This document shows, piece by piece, positions 15,451-24,500 of a stretch of DNA of 49,610 nt; position 1 is the first letter of the stretch, and every line of letters begins with the position of its first letter. The translations under genes were made by a program, and so were the position numbers. The notes under the pieces were generated by a model. The model saw only the letters and a program-made list of their open reading frames with translations, did no database searches and was not told the origin of the DNA. The stretch comes from a virus: the IMG/VR virus record IMGVR_UViG_3300033550_000006, positions 1 to 49,610 of that record. The stretch is one strand, 5' to 3'.

Positions 15451-16538
15451 GCACCAAGATCGAACGCACCCCAGGCATCCCGCCCGTTGCAGGCGTGAAT
15501 TTCCGCGCCTCGGTCGAGGCGCTGAAAATGATGGTGGACAAGCTGAGTGGCGCTGTGGGTCCGAATGCGCAGCGCGCCGTGCGCGTGTGCGAATTGGTCG
15601 ATGCCGGTCTCCTGAAACTGCTGCCGGATGGTCAGTTGGGCGAAGGCGAGAGCTTTAATGATTCTAATTATGTCCACCGCACGGGTGATGAAACAGTTGG
15701 CGGCGTTAAAACGTTTACCAATAAGTTGGTTATTGATAACGGCACGTCTGGCATTAGCGGTGGCCATCTAAGTTTGCGTAACACGACGGGTTACCAATTC
15801 GACATTGGCATGGGTGCTTCGGCGCCCACGGACACGCGCGCCTTTCTAGTGAACCGACACGCTTCTGGGTCCATCGGGTTTTATACCGGTTCCCCTACCA
15901 CGCTACGCGGTGTGGTGGACGCTGCTGGTGCGTGGTCGTTTAATGGTGATACCACCATCGACTGCTCGGGCGGAACCACCTACGCCTTGCGCGTGCTTCA
16001 GCCCGGGTCCTCGCCGGCTAGCAGTTTCGTGCAGGTTAGCTCTCCCAATGGAGCGCCGGGCATCATTGCGCAGGTAGGGACCACCAAGCGCCGAGACATC
16101 CGATTCACCAGCACGACTATCGAGTTGTCGGCTTCGAGCAGTACGGCCGCGGGCACCAACAACGTCTCCATCAGCGAAAGCGGCGATGTTACTGCGGCCG
16201 GCGCCTTCGTGGATGCGCTGGGCCGCGTGCGGTACGCACCATTGGTCTCGATGACCGCCAATATCAACGCGCAGTCCTCGTACTCCAACCGGCATGTAGT
16301 CAAGACGGTGAACGGCGCACTCCAGTTCTCGCTGCAGCCCAACGCCACTGTGGCCACGGACGTATCCATCTGGTTCATCGTAACCAACGATGGCAGCACC
16401 ACCGGCAACATCACCATCGCTCGCGGCGCTGGCGTGCAGTGTTTCCGCAACGGTCTCGATGGCAACATCACCCTCACCCCCGGGCAGTCGGTCATCCTGT
16501 CCAAGATCGCCACCGACCGGTGGCAGGCCCTCACCTGA
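15447..16538 (+). CDS. Second tail fibre / spike protein (363 aa)
   Basis: The start at GTG 15447 overlaps the previous stop. Residues 1-65 form a helical attachment domain. Residues 70-280 are Gly/Ser/Thr-rich beta structure (FNDSNYVHRTGDETVGGVKTF...). The end (about 285-363) is a compact domain resembling a fibre tip (SMTANINAQ, NGALQFSLQPNA, GQSVILSKIATDRWQALT). The phrase VHRTGDETVGGVKTF resembles shaft-start motifs seen in many phage tail fibres. A stretch at about 15655-15770 is clearly more AT-rich than its flanks, suggesting a recombined segment. Confidence 0.7.
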   Translation: MSTKIERTPGIPPVAGVNFRASVEALKMMVDKLSGAVGPNAQRAVRVCELVDAGLLKLLPDGQLGEGESFNDSNYVHRTGDETVGGVKTFTNKLVIDNGTSGISGGHLSLRNTTGYQFDIGMGASAPTDTRAFLVNRHASGSIGFYTGSPTTLRGVVDAAGAWSFNGDTTIDCSGGTTYALRVLQPGSSPASSFVQVSSPNGAPGIIAQVGTTKRRDIRFTSTTIELSASSSTAAGTNNVSISESGDVTAAGAFVDALGRVRYAPLVSMTANINAQSSYSNRHVVKTVNGALQFSLQPNATVATDVSIWFIVTNDGSTTGNITIARGAGVQCFRNGLDGNITLTPGQSVILSKIATDRWQALT

Positions 16539-16549
16539 CGGAGTACACC

Positions 16550-16756
16550 ATGGCTACCATGACCCTGACGCGCATCCTCTCCGATCGCCATTTCCAGTCT
16601 CCGCCGGATGCTCGGGTGTGCCGGTTGTTTTTCGAGGAACGGACGGAAGGCGCGCTCGACGCCCTGTCCACCACCATGCTGCTGTTGACGTTGACCGAAG
16701 CTGAGGCGTATACCCTCGGCCAGACATACGATATCGACCCTCAACTGGCCGTCTGA
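16550..16756 (+). CDS. Small protein after the fibre (68 aa)
   Basis: This 68-residue protein begins MATMTLTRILSDRHFQ and contains a Leu/Thr-rich helix (STTMLLLTLTEAEAYTLGQ). There is no signal peptide. I do not recognise it. A fibre-assembly chaperone is one idea, since such small genes often follow fibres, but there is no direct support. The gene ends 1 nt before the next start. Confidence 0.5.
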   Translation: MATMTLTRILSDRHFQSPPDARVCRLFFEERTEGALDALSTTMLLLTLTEAEAYTLGQTYDIDPQLAV

Positions 16757-16757
16757 C

Positions 16758-17390
16758 ATGCCCCTGCCTTCCAGCCCTCCCATTGACCTGCTACAGGTCC
16801 TCGCCGAGTTTGGGGCGCCCGTTAACACGCCCCTGACCAGCATGGTGCGCGGCGGCGTTTACGTACCCAACACAGCGGCTAATGCCGGGGTGCCGACAGC
16901 GCCGCCCATCGGCTTGTTGGACTTGCTGGGCGCCAGTAAGCAGACTGTGGTGCTGACGGCCAAGAACGTGTCGATGGCGCGGTACCGGGTGCAGAATGAC
17001 TTCCCACCACCGCCGTATGAACAACGCTCCGCCCAAGGAAACCTCGTTTTCCGCAACGATGGGACGTTGGAGTGGAATTACAGCGTGGGGGGTGACCATG
17101 CCCTTGACCCGGCGCTTTCCACTCAGACTTTCCCCGGCGAATGGTTGCCTACGGGCAATGTGGCGGACTTCGATGTCATGGTGGAGACGATCAGCGCAGG
17201 CAGCATCATCCCCAGCGGGTTTTCGTCCGGTACGTGGTACAACATGGCCTTGACCCGTGGGTTTGGGTTTGGGTGCCTGTATAACCAGAGCCTTGGCGTG
17301 TCCGGCACATGGCGGATGCACATCCGACCGGCAGGCGGCGGCGCGGATCTGGCCAACGAGCTGCTGACCGTCACGGCTACGACTTCGTGA
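16758..17390 (+). CDS. Hypothetical virion/appendage protein (210 aa)
   Basis: This is a Gly/Pro/Thr-rich beta protein with aromatic residues spread through its C-terminal half. It contains GGVYVPNTAANAGVP and a GIGLLDLLG-like segment near residue 50. A long beta domain includes GTLEWNYSVGGDHALDP and GTWRMHIRPAGGG. This composition resembles decoration or small tail proteins. It sits between fibre and ejection-type genes. Its TGA overlaps the next GTG (GTGA). I cannot assign a family. Confidence 0.55.
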   Translation: MPLPSSPPIDLLQVLAEFGAPVNTPLTSMVRGGVYVPNTAANAGVPTAPPIGLLDLLGASKQTVVLTAKNVSMARYRVQNDFPPPPYEQRSAQGNLVFRNDGTLEWNYSVGGDHALDPALSTQTFPGEWLPTGNVADFDVMVETISAGSIIPSGFSSGTWYNMALTRGFGFGCLYNQSLGVSGTWRMHIRPAGGGADLANELLTVTATTS

Positions 17391-17803
17391 CCGACCGGGA
17401 GCTACTGGAGCTGATTTATCGCCGACTGGTGCAGGTGCACGCCCGGTGGGGGGTGAAAATCGACCCGCTGGACCCGGACACGATGGACCCGGATTACGAA
17501 GTACACCAGTGCGGCCCGGATGCCGCACTGGCCTTTTTGGGAGATTACGTGCTGGTGGCGCTGCCTGACCCCCCCACCCCCGGTTCTGCCCGAAAAGTGG
17601 TACGGTTGCTGCGCCAGCGCCTGCTGGAGCGGGGCAGGACCAAGCACATGGTCTATCCCCTGAACTTCCCCTCGGTCAAGGCGACCCGTAAACTGGGCGC
17701 CGTCCCGGTAGGGCACGATTCCGATGGCTTCGTGCACTACGAACTTACCCTAGCGAGGTTCCTGCGACATGGGCAAGAAATCCAAGCCACCCAAGGCGCC
17801 TGA
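17387..17803 (+). CDS. GNAT-like protein (138 aa), possible internal virion acetyltransferase fold
   Basis: The protein begins at GTG 17387, overlapping the previous stop. It contains VRLLRQRLLERGRTKHMVYP followed by NFPSVKATRKLGAVPVG, which resembles the GNAT motif with a P-loop-like turn and the N-x2-A..LGF signature. It ends in a beta strand (GFVHYELTL). Podovirus internal virion proteins sometimes carry such degenerate acetyltransferase folds. Whether it binds acetyl-CoA is unknown. It overlaps the next gene by 35 nt. Confidence 0.5.
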   Translation: MTDRELLELIYRRLVQVHARWGVKIDPLDPDTMDPDYEVHQCGPDAALAFLGDYVLVALPDPPTPGSARKVVRLLRQRLLERGRTKHMVYPLNFPSVKATRKLGAVPVGHDSDGFVHYELTLARFLRHGQEIQATQGA

Positions 17804-19229
17804 CCTCACTCCCATCTCCAACGCACAGCTGGAGATCGCGAAGCAGTCCAACGAACTTGCGCGCGAGTTCATGGGCCTCTCGCGGGAGCAGTTCGCGTGG
17901 ATGAAGGAAAATGCCACGGCCGAGTACAACTTGGCCAAGGAACAGGCGGACCGACTATTCGAGTTCCAGAATCGCGCGTTCGAGTCGGACGAAGCGATGA
18001 AGGAATTCTCGCGCCAAGTGGGCCAGACCCAGATGGATGCGATGAACCTGCAAAAGCAGTACGCGCAGGAGGACCGCAAGCGCTACGAAGATGTGTTCCT
18101 GCCCATGCAGGATCGCATGATCTCCGAGGCCAATGCCTACGACACGCCCGAACGGCGTGAAGCGGAAGCGGCGCGCGCGCAGGTCGACATCCAGCGGCAG
18201 GCTGAAGCGGCGCGTACCAACGCGGATGCGCGGCTACGCTCCATGGGCATCGACCCCTCGCAGATGCGCAGCTCCTCGCTGCTGCAGACGCAGGATGTGG
18301 CCATGGCGGCGCAGCAAGCTGCCGCTGGCAACCAAGCCCGTCAGAATGTGGAGGACCGCGGCCGCGCGCTGCGTGCCGACGCCATCAACATGGGCATGGG
18401 TCTACCGTCGCAGGCGGCGGCCGGTTTCCAAGGCAGCAACGCCAGTGGCGCGGGTGCCATCAACGCCGGGCAGGCTGGCCAGCAGGCCAATCTTGCCGCC
18501 CTGCAGGGCGGTGCTGGCCTCATGGGTACCGGTCTGGGCTTCCGTTCGCAGGCGCTGGGCAATTTGGCCAACCTCACCGGCTCGCCGACCCAGTGGGCCA
18601 ACATGGGTATGGGAGGTCTGGGTCAGGCATCCAACGCCTACGGCAACGCAGCCAACACCATGTCGCAGGGTTTCAACAACCAGATGGCGTCGTGGCAGGC
18701 GGGCCAGCAGCAGGCGCAGCAGAATTTCTCCAACATCATGTCCGTCGCTTCGATGGCGGGCGGCATGATGATGGCCGAAGGCGGTGCGGTGCGGCGCTAC
18801 GCCGAGGGCGGTGGCGTGAAGCGCGAGAAGTTCCCGCTGGCCAAGCAGGCAATACAGGTCTCCGACGTGGGTGTGAGTGCGCCCGCGCGGGTCAGCAAGC
18901 CCGCCGGCCCCGGCATGATGGACCGCCTCGGCGGTGCCATGGACTTTGCCGCGCAACATCAGGCCGAGAACTTGTGGGAAGGCGCCGCGCCGATCCGCTC
19001 GGCCATCGTGGTGCCGCAGACTCAGTTCCAGAGTTACCCGGCGGTGGAGTACCAAGCCGAAGGCGGTCCGATGCGCGCGCGCGGCGCCCTGCCGCGCCGG
19101 CAATCGCGGGATGTCATCCCTGCGTATCTGGCCGAAGGCGAATACGTGGTGCCAGCCGACGTGGTCAACGCCAAGGGTCTAGAATTCTTCGACAAGCTGG
19201 TACAGAAGCATCATCGGGAGAACGCGTGA
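17769..19229 (+). CDS. Internal virion / DNA-ejection-type protein (486 aa)
   Basis: Residues 1-150 are charged and helical (coiled-coil-like). Residues 150-330 are rich in Gln, Ala, Gly, Met and Asn with regular MGMG/NAYGNAANT segments, like podovirus internal core proteins. A short conserved-looking motif AEGGAVRRYAEGGGV occurs near residue 335, and similar AEGG repeats recur near the end (YQAEGGPMR). It has no enzyme motif. It lies immediately upstream of the two other large virion proteins, and the next ATG overlaps its TGA. Confidence 0.6.
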   Translation: MGKKSKPPKAPDLTPISNAQLEIAKQSNELAREFMGLSREQFAWMKENATAEYNLAKEQADRLFEFQNRAFESDEAMKEFSRQVGQTQMDAMNLQKQYAQEDRKRYEDVFLPMQDRMISEANAYDTPERREAEAARAQVDIQRQAEAARTNADARLRSMGIDPSQMRSSSLLQTQDVAMAAQQAAAGNQARQNVEDRGRALRADAINMGMGLPSQAAAGFQGSNASGAGAINAGQAGQQANLAALQGGAGLMGTGLGFRSQALGNLANLTGSPTQWANMGMGGLGQASNAYGNAANTMSQGFNNQMASWQAGQQQAQQNFSNIMSVASMAGGMMMAEGGAVRRYAEGGGVKREKFPLAKQAIQVSDVGVSAPARVSKPAGPGMMDRLGGAMDFAAQHQAENLWEGAAPIRSAIVVPQTQFQSYPAVEYQAEGGPMRARGALPRRQSRDVIPAYLAEGEYVVPADVVNAKGLEFFDKLVQKHHRENA

Positions 19230-21463
19230 TGGCATACGACATCGCATCCACCATCGGCCGCGGCTGGGGTGTGGGCCGCGGCATCGGCGATGACATCGCG
19301 GAAGGCCGGTACCGCCGCGGCTCGCAGGAGATCGTGCAGAAGTACACCGATCTGGCCGCGGCCGAAGGCAAGACGCTGGAGGACTATTTGCCGGACATGG
19401 AAACCGAGTTGCAAAAGCTCGGCAGTGGCATGTTTGGCGCCGACCGTCGTGGTGTCGCCGGCCGTAGTGGCATCCCGGTGTCGCGTGAAGTGGCACAGGG
19501 CATCTACGATCAAGTCGGCCGGGCCAGTGAGCGCAGGGCCGGTGCTGCCGCGCTGGGCGGTGATCAAGCTGGCGCGCGCGACATCCGCGCCCGTACGCAG
19601 TACGGCATCGGCAACTTCGATCAGGGCCAAGGCCAGCAGGTGGCGGGTGATACGATCCGCGCGACTGCGGGCGCGCTGCGCCCTGATGGCACCTATGACC
19701 GGGCCGCAGGCGCGCAGGCGCTGGCAGGCGTGGGCGCACGCTACGGCGATGCCGGCAACGCCAACGAGCAAACGCAGGCGGCCACGTCGTTTCGTCTGCA
19801 GGAGGCCACTGCGCTGGCCGACCAGCTATTCCGCATCATCCAGAATCCCAAGGGTCAAGCGGACCGCTGGGCGGGCGTGTGGGAGAACTTCAAGCAGGCC
19901 GCGCCCGAGCTGTCGTATCTGGATACCCGGATGGACGATACCGGCAAGGTGACGCTGTATACCAACGGCCAACCCACCGGCGACCTGACCCCGCAGGAAA
20001 CGGCGCAGATGCTGACCCAGTTCACGCAGGCGCCGGGTCAGGCGCTGGGCCAGTACAACGCGGCGCGGCTCAAGGGCATCGAAGAGAGCAAGGCGCGCGA
20101 CACCAAGATCTCCGACGACTACCGAGCGGCGCGGCTGGACGTGGTCAAAGCGCTCAAGGCCGCAGGCGTACCCGAAACGTTGGCCACGAAGCTCACCGAT
20201 GCGCAGAAGGAAATCAGCGGCAGCGGTGGCGGCTGGCAGTTGCAGGACATCGGTGACGAGCCGGGTACGTTCCTGATGCAGAAGAACGGGCAGGTCTACA
20301 CCATCAAGACCAACGTGGCACCGGATCTGGAGAAGGGCCAGCGCGGCGGCACGCTGCAGGTGTTCGACAGCGAAGGCAACCCGGTACCGGGCGGTGTGCT
20401 CAACAAGGCTCAGCGCGAAAGCATGCAGTCCACGCTGCTGTCGCTCGCTGGCGAGGTGACCAAGCTCAACAATCGCATCAACCGCGACGTGCTGCGTGAC
20501 CAGCTGGCTGTTCTCAACGAGATGGAGATGCAGGAGCGCGGCACCAGCGGCACGCGCGCGCCGTCTGCTGCCGGTACCGGCCGCGGTGGTGGCAGTTCCC
20601 GCGCTGACCGCAACAACAATCCGGGCAACATCGAGGACGGCCCGTTCGCCAAGGCACAGCCCGGCTACAAGGGCAGCGATGGCCGCTTCGCCGTTTTCGA
20701 GTCGCCGGAGCAAGGTCAGCAGGCGCAGCAGGCGCTGCTGCAGAGCTACGGTCGCCGCGGCTTCAATACGGTCGGCAAGATCATCGGTCGCTGGTCGCCG
20801 CAAAGCGACCCGACCAATGCTGCCGGCAGTACGGGCAACTACGCGGCATATGTGGCCGAGAAACTGGGCGTGTCGCCCGACGAGCAGCTGAACCTCGCTG
20901 ACCCGCAGGTGGTTGCTGCGCTGCAGCAGGCCATGTATGAGTTCGAGTCCGGCAACACGGGTGGCCCGGCTCAGCGCCCCGCGCCGGCTCAGCGCCAGAC
21001 GGCGGGGTTGCCCACGCCGCAGGCGACCCCCGTTGCGTCGGCACCGGCGCCGCGCGGCGGCATCCCGGCGCGCGCTGAGATCAGTCCCGGCTACGTCCGC
21101 GGTGCCGCGGGGAGCCTGCAGCAGATGGCGGCTCAGTACGAGCAGGCGCGGGACGCATTGGCCCGATTTGATGCTGAGCAGGGCGTGGAGACTGGTTTTG
21201 TCGGTGGCCCCACCAACGCCTCGGTCGGTGGCCAGCGCCCGCTCAACCTGACGCCCTCGCAGGCCCGCGTGCGCGCCGCGCTGGAACAGCAGGTGGCGCA
21301 ATTGGAGCAGGGCCTGCGCACCGCCACGGCCGAGCTACGCGGCAACACCGGCGCGCTGCAGCGTCAAACTGCAGGCCAGCAACAGGCGGCGGATGACGCG
21401 GCGCTTGCCAGCCGGTATGGTGGCGCGGCAGACTTCTTTGCACGCGCCCGCGGTACCCAATAA
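19229..21463 (+). CDS. Large virion protein with a lysozyme-like (NNPGNI) domain (744 aa)
   Basis: The start at ATG 19229 overlaps the previous stop. Residues 1-450 are Gly/Ala/Gln-rich and helical. Residues about 458-580 contain RNNNPGNI (from R461), FAVFESPEQG, TVGKIIGRWSPQSDPTN and an AAYVAEKLG-type helix. This is the pattern of phage virion-associated peptidoglycan-hydrolase-like proteins often labelled structural protein P5. It could locally open the cell wall during DNA entry. Residues 590-744 are Pro-rich, then a charged coiled coil. The catalytic residue cannot be named confidently. Confidence 0.65.
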   Translation: MAYDIASTIGRGWGVGRGIGDDIAEGRYRRGSQEIVQKYTDLAAAEGKTLEDYLPDMETELQKLGSGMFGADRRGVAGRSGIPVSREVAQGIYDQVGRASERRAGAAALGGDQAGARDIRARTQYGIGNFDQGQGQQVAGDTIRATAGALRPDGTYDRAAGAQALAGVGARYGDAGNANEQTQAATSFRLQEATALADQLFRIIQNPKGQADRWAGVWENFKQAAPELSYLDTRMDDTGKVTLYTNGQPTGDLTPQETAQMLTQFTQAPGQALGQYNAARLKGIEESKARDTKISDDYRAARLDVVKALKAAGVPETLATKLTDAQKEISGSGGGWQLQDIGDEPGTFLMQKNGQVYTIKTNVAPDLEKGQRGGTLQVFDSEGNPVPGGVLNKAQRESMQSTLLSLAGEVTKLNNRINRDVLRDQLAVLNEMEMQERGTSGTRAPSAAGTGRGGGSSRADRNNNPGNIEDGPFAKAQPGYKGSDGRFAVFESPEQGQQAQQALLQSYGRRGFNTVGKIIGRWSPQSDPTNAAGSTGNYAAYVAEKLGVSPDEQLNLADPQVVAALQQAMYEFESGNTGGPAQRPAPAQRQTAGLPTPQATPVASAPAPRGGIPARAEISPGYVRGAAGSLQQMAAQYEQARDALARFDAEQGVETGFVGGPTNASVGGQRPLNLTPSQARVRAALEQQVAQLEQGLRTATAELRGNTGALQRQTAGQQQAADDAALASRYGGAADFFARARGTQ

Positions 21464-21470
21464 TGGCCAC

Positions 21471-21493
21471 CCTCGGGTGGCCCACACCCGAGG
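21471..21493 (+). promoter_or_regulatory. Hairpin sequestering the giant gene's Shine-Dalgarno
   Basis: A perfect 9-bp stem, CCTCGGGTG (21471-21479) and CACCCGAGG (21485-21493), has loop GCCCA. The GAGG Shine-Dalgarno for the ATG at 21502 is the right end of the stem. Folding would hide the ribosome-binding site until a ribosome finishing the upstream gene (stop 21461-21463) opens it. No T-run follows, so termination is unlikely. Confidence 0.6.
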
Positions 21494-21501
21494 TCAAAAA
21501 C

Positions 21502-24500
21502 ATGGCTTGGAACGACGAGACCACCAACCTTCGTATGGGGGCGCTGCGTCGCCCTTCTCCGAGCCTAGACCGGGTCAACCAGATCCTCGACGAAGGTCAG
21601 GCCGACCTTGAGCGCGATGTCGACAATGCGCAGCTGACCATGCGCAGCACCACGCGGTCGGGCATCCCTGCCGGCGCGGCCGAGTTCACGCCGGCCGAGT
21701 TCGCAATGAACGACCAGACGGGTGAGGTCGCGCTGCCCAACGGGCAGGTGCTCAAGGCCGACGCGCCCACCATCCTGCAGCTGGCCACCTTGCAATCCAC
21801 GGACGGTACTCCACTGCCCACCATGCGCGCGGTGCCGCGTGGCTTCCGCCCCATCTCGCAGGCCGAGATGAAGCGCATCGTCGACTCCATTCCGACCGAG
21901 TCGGACTTCTGGGGTTCGGCGATCGCGTCGGGCAAGAGCACGCTGGGCCTAGCTGCGTCCGCCATCGATGCCATGTTCGGCAACGACGACCCGTCCAACA
22001 CATGGAGCCGCGCGCAGCAGGATCTGCCGAGTCAGCAGAGCATCGGGCAGGTGAAGGCGGGCCAAGGTCGCTGGTACAGCTCGTTCGACAGTTTTCTGTC
22101 GCAACTGGGCGAGACCGCCGGCAACGTGGGCGGCACGGTGATAGGTGCACTGCCGGTGGCGGGTGCCACGGCTGGCGCCGGTGCGCTGAGCGGTGCGGGT
22201 GTGGGCGCCGTCCCGGGCGGCGTGCTGGGTCTGGGGCTAGGCATCAGCGGCGGCGCCGCGGCGTTCGGCGAGCAGGCCACCGAGTTCTACGACAACGCGC
22301 TGGATACGCTGCAGAAGATGAGTCCGCAGGCGGTGGAGCAGGAGAGTCCGCTATTCCGCGAGGTGGTCCGCGAGAACCCGGGCATCGGTTATGAGGAGGC
22401 CCTGCGCGAAGTGGCGATCCGGGGTGCGCGTGCCGCCGGTACCACGGCCGGTGCGCTGGGCGCAGCCGAGGGCATCATCGGTGGCCGGCTGGCCGGCAAT
22501 TTCCTTGCCCGCATGGGCGTGTCCAAGGCGTTGCTTGGCGCCCCGCTGGATGCCGTCGCCAAGCGCTCGGGAGCGACGGCGACTGCGCTGCGTGTGGGTG
22601 GCCGGGCGAGTGCTGGCGGTGTGGCGGCTGGCGCGGAGGAAATGGCCGAGACCATGTTCGGCCAAGCAGCCGGCGCGGCGGCCACGGGTATCGGCTCGAC
22701 CAATCCGCTGGACTATGCCGATCCGAACGAAGGTATTGATGCGGCGTTGACCGGCATTATCTTCGGCGCGCTCGGCGGCCGTGGCCGCGCGACTCCGGAG
22801 GAGATTGCGGTCAGCAGCGACGTGGGCGCGGCACTGGGTGCCAACCCGGACATCAACCAGCCGTGGAACCAACAGCCGCGGCTGACGGCCGAGCAGGACG
22901 CCATTCCTGCGGCGATGCGGCGCGGGTTCCGCGCCAGTCCGGGTCCCATCCCCGGCTTGGCTGGTCCGGCAGCGCCGACGCCGGAAGAACGCAACATGGT
23001 GCGCAATCAACTGGGCAACGTGTTGGCGGAGCGTTTCGGCCCGGATTGGTTCAACCGGCAGGAACAGATCGCACAGGACCCGGGTGGCCGCCAGCTGCTG
23101 GGCCAGCTGATCGCACTGGAGCGCGAAGCGTTCGAGGCCGAGGAGCAGCCGGCCTACGTGCGCCGCGCCAACATGGGTCCGGTCCCCGCCGGCCAGCCGG
23201 ACCTTCGTGGTCCCGCGTTCGGTGACCCGACGCTGCAGCTCGACGGCATGCCGCCGCAGGAAGCTCCAAGTGATGGGGCAAATGCTCCAAGTGGCGCCCC
23301 CTTCAACCCGGCGCAGGGCGAAATGTTCGGCCCGGTGGGGCCGCAGGCGACCGTGTCTGAGCCGCAAGGTGCTGGCATGCCTTTCAACCTGCGCGAGCGG
23401 CGTGCCGCGCAGCAGATGCGGCAGGAGGAAGCCGCGGTGGCCAGCGAGCAGAACCCCGCGCTACTGGAGCAGGCGTCGTCCCGATCGCTGGAGCAGACCA
23501 TCTTTCAGCTGGAGGACGAAGTGGAGGCCCTGCAGGAGCAGCTGGACGCCCGGCCGCCGCGCGACCCCCGCAAGAAATTCCTCCGCCAGTCTCTGCAGCA
23601 GGCGCAGCAAGCGCTGGCCCAAGCCGAGGCTCAGTGGCAGGAGGCACGTCTATCCGAAGGCCCCGGTGGTGTCGCGCTGCCCAATCGCGTGGACGCACCG
23701 GAGCCAGCGGCGGCGCCGACCGAGCGCACGCCGGACGGTCGTCCTGTGGGCGTGGCGCCTGCACCGCTGGAGAACCCCATCCCGATGTCACCCGCTGAGG
23801 CCGCCAGCCGCGCCCAGACGCAGGCTCAGCGCCGCGGCGTGACCAACCCCCGCGTCACGCCCGCGCAGGCCGCTGCCGCTGCGGCACAGAGCGAGGAGCA
23901 GGTCAGCGCCAGCACCCCGGAGCCGGCCGGCGACATCGCCGCGCAGGTGGAGGGCCTGCTGGATCCGGCCAGCGCCCGCGACGCCGTGTTCGTGGCCGCC
24001 GGCAACGAGGCCGCCATCCCAGCCAGCCTGCCGCGCAACGTGCGTCGGGTGACCCGCGAAGGCGTCGGTACCCTGCTGACCACCAACCCGACCAAGGCCA
24101 AGCGGTTCCGCGCGCCGGGGCTGACTGACACCGCGCTCCAGCAAATCATCGGCTACAGCGAGTCCAAGGCGGACGCCCTGCGCTCCGGTGAGGAGCCGGT
24201 GGTGGTGCAGGCCCGCACGCGCCGCGGCGTCGCCGCCGAGCAGCTGGCCAGCCGCCGGGGGGCGCCAGTCGCTCGCGCCGCGGTGCAGCGCCTCGCCCCC
24301 AAGGGCGCCAAGGTCATCGAGACCAGCGTGGAGCAGGCGCAGGCCGCCCGCGCCGAGCGCGCGCCCCGCAAACGCGACAAGAAAGCCCCCTCTCCCCCCA
24401 CCAAGCGGACAGCCAAGAGCGATGACGAACGCACCTCCCGCAAGGACCAAGATGACCGCACCCGCGCCGACCGTGCGCTCGCGCAACCGGGAGCGACGCG

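Noticed and set aside
12286-16538. Diversity-generating retroelement in the fibre genes
   Set aside because: No reverse transcriptase or matching template and variable repeats are visible.
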